From: Desulfamplus sp.
Lineage (GTDB): Bacteria; Desulfobacterota; Desulfobacteria; Desulfobacterales; Desulfobacteraceae
NCBI GenBank assembly: GCA_015231395.1
Contig: JADGBP010000086.1
Span: 1-8,198 of the forward strand
Direction: 5' to 3'
DNA: 8,198 bases
A program made the position numbers and the translations under genes. The stretch's first letter is position 1, and each line of letters begins with the position of its first letter. Positions 5,897-8,198 of the stretch are shown piece by piece. The notes under the pieces are model-generated. The model was not told where the DNA came from. It searched no databases and saw nothing but the letters and a program-made list of their open reading frames with translations.

Positions 5897-7603
5897 TTAC
5901 TGAAAAAGAGATTTGCCGGACATATCTTCTGGTTGTTCAATCTCCATCACTTTAAGTATTGTTGGTGCGATATCTCCCAGAATGCCAGTATTAAGCTTGG
6001 TATTGCGATATTTCTCACCGGCAATTATAAACTTTACGGGATTAAGGGTATGTGCGGTATGAGGATTGCCATCTTTATCTTTCATCTGCTCGGCATTGCC
6101 GTGGTCAGCAGTTATCATGGCAGTGCCACCAGTCTTCCACACAGCCTCCACCACTTGCTTGACACAGATATCGACAGTGGAACACGCCTTGATCGCGGCA
6201 TCAAGTTTGCCGGTATGACCCACCATATCCATATTGGCAAAATTGAGCACAACCAATCGGAGATTGCCCTCATGTATCCTGTTGCAGGCTGCTTGTGCGA
6301 CAGCATAGGCACTCATTTCAGGTTTTTCATCATAGGTTCTTACTTCACGGGGTGATGGAATAAGTATCCGCTCTTCCAATGGAAATACCTTTTCATCTCC
6401 GCCATTGAAAAAATAGGTCACATGAGCGTATTTTTCTGTTTCAGCTATTCTTAGCTGGGCAAAACCATGATGACTTACAATCTCTCCAAGAATATTATAA
6501 AGGTGCTGGGGTTTGAAAATAACAGGAAGTGAAAATGATTCATCGTATTGGGTCATACAGAGGAAACCTGATATTTCAGGGACGTTTTTTCTCTCAAATC
6601 CTGCAAATGATTTTTCCGTAAAAGCTCTGATAATCTCCCTTGCCCTGTCTGCCCTGAAATTGAAAAATATAACAGCATCTCCATCTTGAATTGTGCCATC
6701 TTTGTCTTGAACTGTGCCATCTTTGTCTTGCACTATGTCATCTTTATTTTGAACTGTACCATCTTTGTCTTGAACTGTGCCATCTTTGTCTTGCACTATG
6801 TCATCTTTATTTTGAACTCTACCATCTTTACCTGATAGCAAAACAGGTTTGACAAATTCATCAGTCTGACCAGATTTGTAGGCATCATTGATCGCCTGTA
6901 TCGCGTCTGTCTTGTGGTCGCCAACACCCTGAGTCTTGTGCTCGCCAATACCCTGAGTGTAGAGTTCATATGCTTTTTCAACCCTGTCCCAGCGTGTATC
7001 CCTGTCCATTGCATAAAATCGTCCACAAATGGTCGCGATTGAGCCGGTTCCCTTTTTGTCCAGATATTGAGTAAGTCGGGTCAAATATTGAATGCCACTT
7101 TGTGGAGGAGTGTCCCTGCCATCCATTATAGCATGAATAAAAAGATGTTTGATCTGTGCTTCACATGCCATGTCAATAAGGGCAAAAAGATGGTTAATAT
7201 CGCTGTGAACACCTCCATCGGATAGAAGCCCCATAAGGTGTAATGAGCACTCCTTGCCGCCAATATTTTTGTTTTTTACAGTATTCATCAACTCCACAAG
7301 GGAAGGATTTGCAAAAAAGGATTTGTCTTTAATCGCAAGATTGATTCTAACCAGATCCTGATACACCTTTCTTCCTGCACCAATGTTCATGTGCCCAACC
7401 TCTGAGTTGCCCATTACACCGTCCGGCAGACCCACAGCATTACCAGAGCAGAGAAGCGTTGTGCATGGATAATTTTTTTCCAGCATATCAAGAAAAGGCA
7501 TATGTGCCATGGCAACAGCATTGTCTGTAGCGACAGGGTTTACACCCCAGCCATCTAATATAAGCAGTGCGTCAACGCGATTTTTACCAATTTCTTGTGT
7601 CAT
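5897..7603 (-). CDS. gpmI: 2,3-bisphosphoglycerate-independent phosphoglycerate mutase
   Basis: Interconverts 3- and 2-phosphoglycerate in glycolysis and gluconeogenesis; cytoplasmic and Mn-dependent. The 568 residues carry all the family's active-site elements: D17 in LLILDGWG, phosphorylated S67 in GNSEVGHMNIGAGR, RDTPP (163-167), GRFYAMDRDTRWDRVEKAY (194-212), FFNFRADR (313-320), K392 in EKYAH, D459 and H463 in NFANMDMVGHTG, D500/H501 in TADHGNAEQM and H518 in HTAHTLNPV. The family is usually about 510-515 residues. The excess is explained by two in-frame tandem duplications, an 8-residue doublet (216-231) and a 42-residue array (263-304), without which it would be about 518. ATG 7603 is chosen because the family begins close to the LDGWG motif and AAGG lies nine bases upstream; the TTG at 7639 would add 12 residues encoded by a spacer repeat. 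Downstream of rsfS, same strand, probable operon. The active site looks intact, so the enzyme is probably functional. Confidence 0.96.
   Translation of the reverse strand: MTQEIGKNRVDALLILDGWGVNPVATDNAVAMAHMPFLDMLEKNYPCTTLLCSGNAVGLPDGVMGNSEVGHMNIGAGRKVYQDLVRINLAIKDKSFFANPSLVELMNTVKNKNIGGKECSLHLMGLLSDGGVHSDINHLFALIDMACEAQIKHLFIHAIMDGRDTPPQSGIQYLTRLTQYLDKKGTGSIATICGRFYAMDRDTRWDRVEKAYELYTQGIGEHKTQGVGDHKTDAIQAINDAYKSGQTDEFVKPVLLSGKDGRVQNKDDIVQDKDGTVQDKDGTVQNKDDIVQDKDGTVQDKDGTIQDGDAVIFFNFRADRAREIIRAFTEKSFAGFERKNVPEISGFLCMTQYDESFSLPVIFKPQHLYNILGEIVSHHGFAQLRIAETEKYAHVTYFFNGGDEKVFPLEERILIPSPREVRTYDEKPEMSAYAVAQAACNRIHEGNLRLVVLNFANMDMVGHTGKLDAAIKACSTVDICVKQVVEAVWKTGGTAMITADHGNAEQMKDKDGNPHTAHTLNPVKFIIAGEKYRNTKLNTGILGDIAPTILKVMEIEQPEDMSGKSLFQ
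6692..6817. repeat. In-frame array of six 21-bp units inside gpmI
   Basis: Six contiguous 21-bp units on the minus strand encode VQNKDDI, VQDKDGT, VQDKDGT, then the same three again. They form two 63-bp blocks (6755-6817 and 6692-6754) that differ at one base. The array ends in IQDGDAV (6671-6691), the probable ancestral sequence leading into the conserved FFNFRADR motif. It adds 42 residues in a loop region of the phosphotransferase domain while keeping the frame. The near-identity of the blocks implies a recent block duplication following earlier unit duplications. Confidence 0.95.
6911..6958. repeat. In-frame 24-bp tandem duplication inside gpmI
   Basis: Units 6935-6958 and 6911-6934 differ at three of 24 bases and encode TQGIGEHK and TQGVGDHK on the minus strand. 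Other family members normally carry a single TQG.GE-like stretch here, so this is a separate eight-residue insertion about 93 bp from the larger array. Confidence 0.88.
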
Positions 7604-7612
7604 GATTATCAA

Positions 7613-7616
7613 CCTT
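7613..7616 (-). promoter_or_regulatory. Ribosome binding site that sets the gpmI start
   Basis: AAGG on the minus strand lies nine bases before ATG 7603. It supports that start over TTG 7639, which has no comparable site. Confidence 0.6.
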
Positions 7617-7622
7617 ATTTTG

Positions 7623-7694
7623 TCATATAGGAATTTCAATCAAACAGTAATTGATTGCAGCAAGGTTGCTGCTTATGTCCTCATATAGGAATTT
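7623..7694. repeat. Direct repeat in the rsfS-gpmI spacer
   Basis: TCATATAGGAATTT occurs at 7623-7636 and 7681-7694, with starts 58 bases apart. Between them lies a compact inverted repeat GCAGCAA/TTGCTGC (7657-7663 and 7666-7672). The left copy would encode part of the optional N-terminal extension of gpmI; its recurrence in non-coding spacer argues that the extension is not translated. Confidence 0.65.
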
Positions 7695-7712
7695 AAATCC
7701 AGCAGAAATGCA

Positions 7713-7740
7713 GTAGAGACGCATGACCGTGCGTCTCTAC
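7713..7740. repeat. Perfect hairpin after rsfS, dispersed-repeat type
   Basis: GTAGAGACGCA (7713-7723) and TGCGTCTCTAC (7730-7740) form a perfect 11-bp stem with a six-base loop, four bases past the rsfS stop codon. On the minus strand no T run follows, so it is not a typical terminator and gpmI may still be read from the rsfS promoter. From memory, GTAGAGACGC palindromes are common dispersed repeats in several bacterial groups. It may act as an RNA processing or stability element between the two genes. Confidence 0.75.
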
Positions 7741-7744
7741 TATT

Positions 7745-8125
7745 TTATAAAGAGGAATCCTTGTCAAATTCTGAAAGATCCAACCTTGGAGCATCTGCCC
7801 ACAGCCCTTCAATATCGTAAAAATCTCTGGTCTCTTTATTGAAAACATGGATAATAACATCCCCGAAATCAAGCAGAGCCCAGTTTCCTTCCTGAAGTCC
7901 CTCAATACCTAAAGGCATGATATTTACTTTTTTCAAATTGATATATACATTTTCGGCAATGGAAGATGCCTGTCTTGAAGATGTCGCAGTTACAACAATT
8001 ATTGCATCAGTGTAGTAGGTAAGCTTACGTACATCAATTGCAGTTACTCTTTCTGCTTTTCTCGCAAATATTTCATTTATATAAGGGGTCAGATTTTCTT
8101 TTAAATCTGTTAGTTCCTTTGTCAT
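7745..8125 (-). CDS. rsfS: Ribosome silencing factor RsfS (Iojap/YbeB family)
   Basis: A 126-residue protein of the usual RsfS length. RsfS binds ribosomal protein uL14 on the large subunit and blocks joining with the small subunit, lowering translation when nutrients are scarce. Family landmarks are present: the N-terminal helix and DVRKL strand (31-35), YTDAIIVVTATSSRQASSIAENV (38-60), EGLQEGNWALLDFGDVIIHVF (75-95) and the RDFYDIEGLWADAP signature (100-113). The C-terminal tail is short and acidic. ATG 8125 is the only reasonable start, because an in-frame TAA lies just upstream; AAGGAT is present but about 12 bases from the ATG, a loose ribosome site. The gene leads the rsfS-gpmI-HsdR-N-like run; nadD or other genes commonly precede rsfS, but the window ends before any is seen. 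Confidence 0.95.
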   Translation of the reverse strand: MTKELTDLKENLTPYINEIFARKAERVTAIDVRKLTYYTDAIIVVTATSSRQASSIAENVYINLKKVNIMPLGIEGLQEGNWALLDFGDVIIHVFNKETRDFYDIEGLWADAPRLDLSEFDKDSSL

Positions 8126-8162
8126 CTGTTTGTTTTAATCCTTTTTGTTTAATAAAAACGAT

Positions 8163-8186
8163 GTAGATACGCATAAGCGTGTCTTT
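8163..8186. repeat. Degenerate copy of the GTAGAnACGC hairpin upstream of rsfS
   Basis: GTAGATACGCA starts at 8163. AGATACGC (8165-8172) pairs with GCGTGTCT (8177-8184) through one T-G wobble around ATAA. It shares the AGAnACGC/GCGTnTCT core with the perfect hairpin at 7713-7740, so rsfS is flanked by two members of one repeat family. Confidence 0.55.
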
Positions 8187-8198
8187 GGTTGTGCATGT

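Noticed and set aside
5864..6355. A 163-codon open frame on the + strand
   Set aside because: It lies almost wholly antisense to the C-terminal half of gpmI, whose conserved motifs fix the real coding strand. It has no ribosome site and its translation has no recognisable domain.
6692..6817. A CRISPR-like repeat array
   Set aside because: Units are contiguous with no unique spacers, lie in frame inside gpmI and are translated as a regular heptapeptide.
7604..7639. A 12-residue N-terminal extension of gpmI from a TTG codon
   Set aside because: The family starts close to the LDGWG motif, AAGG is placed for ATG 7603, and the extension is encoded by a repeat that also occurs in non-coding spacer.

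Overview
The window looks like a chromosomal segment of an anaerobic deltaproteobacterium (Desulfobacterota, probably Desulfobacterales). This rests on moderate, AT-leaning base composition, the rsfS-gpmI pairing followed by an HsdR-N-like protein with a decayed nuclease site, and a MamI-like small membrane protein. The lineage is an inference; no rRNA or other phylogenetic marker is present. There are six credible genes and no tRNA, rRNA, CRISPR array, transposase or phage gene.

Layout. 65-319 (+) encodes a two-helix membrane protein with a MamI-like pattern. It is followed by a 321-bp gap holding a tandem 16-mer, a strong rho-independent terminator and a second large inverted repeat. 641-4081 (-) encodes a very large exported beta-propeller protein. 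A 530-bp divergent regulatory gap (4082-4611) carries a good sigma-54 (-24/-12) match facing the propeller gene, with a spaced inverted repeat at enhancer distance behind it. 4612-5286 (+) encodes a protein with two zinc ribbons flanking a HEAT-like segment. It meets 5283-5831 (-), an HsdR-N-like protein, tail to tail with both stop codons inside one TTAA; the + strand terminator lies inside the opposing coding sequence. Upstream on the minus strand are gpmI (5897-7603) and rsfS (7745-8125), so rsfS, gpmI and the HsdR-N-like gene read in one direction as a probable operon.

How the genes relate. rsfS (silences ribosomes when nutrients are limiting) and gpmI (glycolysis/gluconeogenesis) are housekeeping genes. 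The propeller and zinc-ribbon genes are separately regulated accessory genes, and nothing in the sequence ties them to the housekeeping pair.

Most striking: gpmI carries two independent in-frame tandem duplications, a 126-bp array of six 21-bp units (two near-identical 63-bp blocks) and a 24-bp doublet. Together they add 50 residues and account for the enzyme's excess length. Similar short tandem duplications occur at the signal-peptide end of the propeller protein, over the stop codon of the first gene and upstream of it, suggesting a locus or genome prone to small tandem duplication. rsfS is also bracketed by two related GTAGAnACGC hairpins, which look like a dispersed repeat family.
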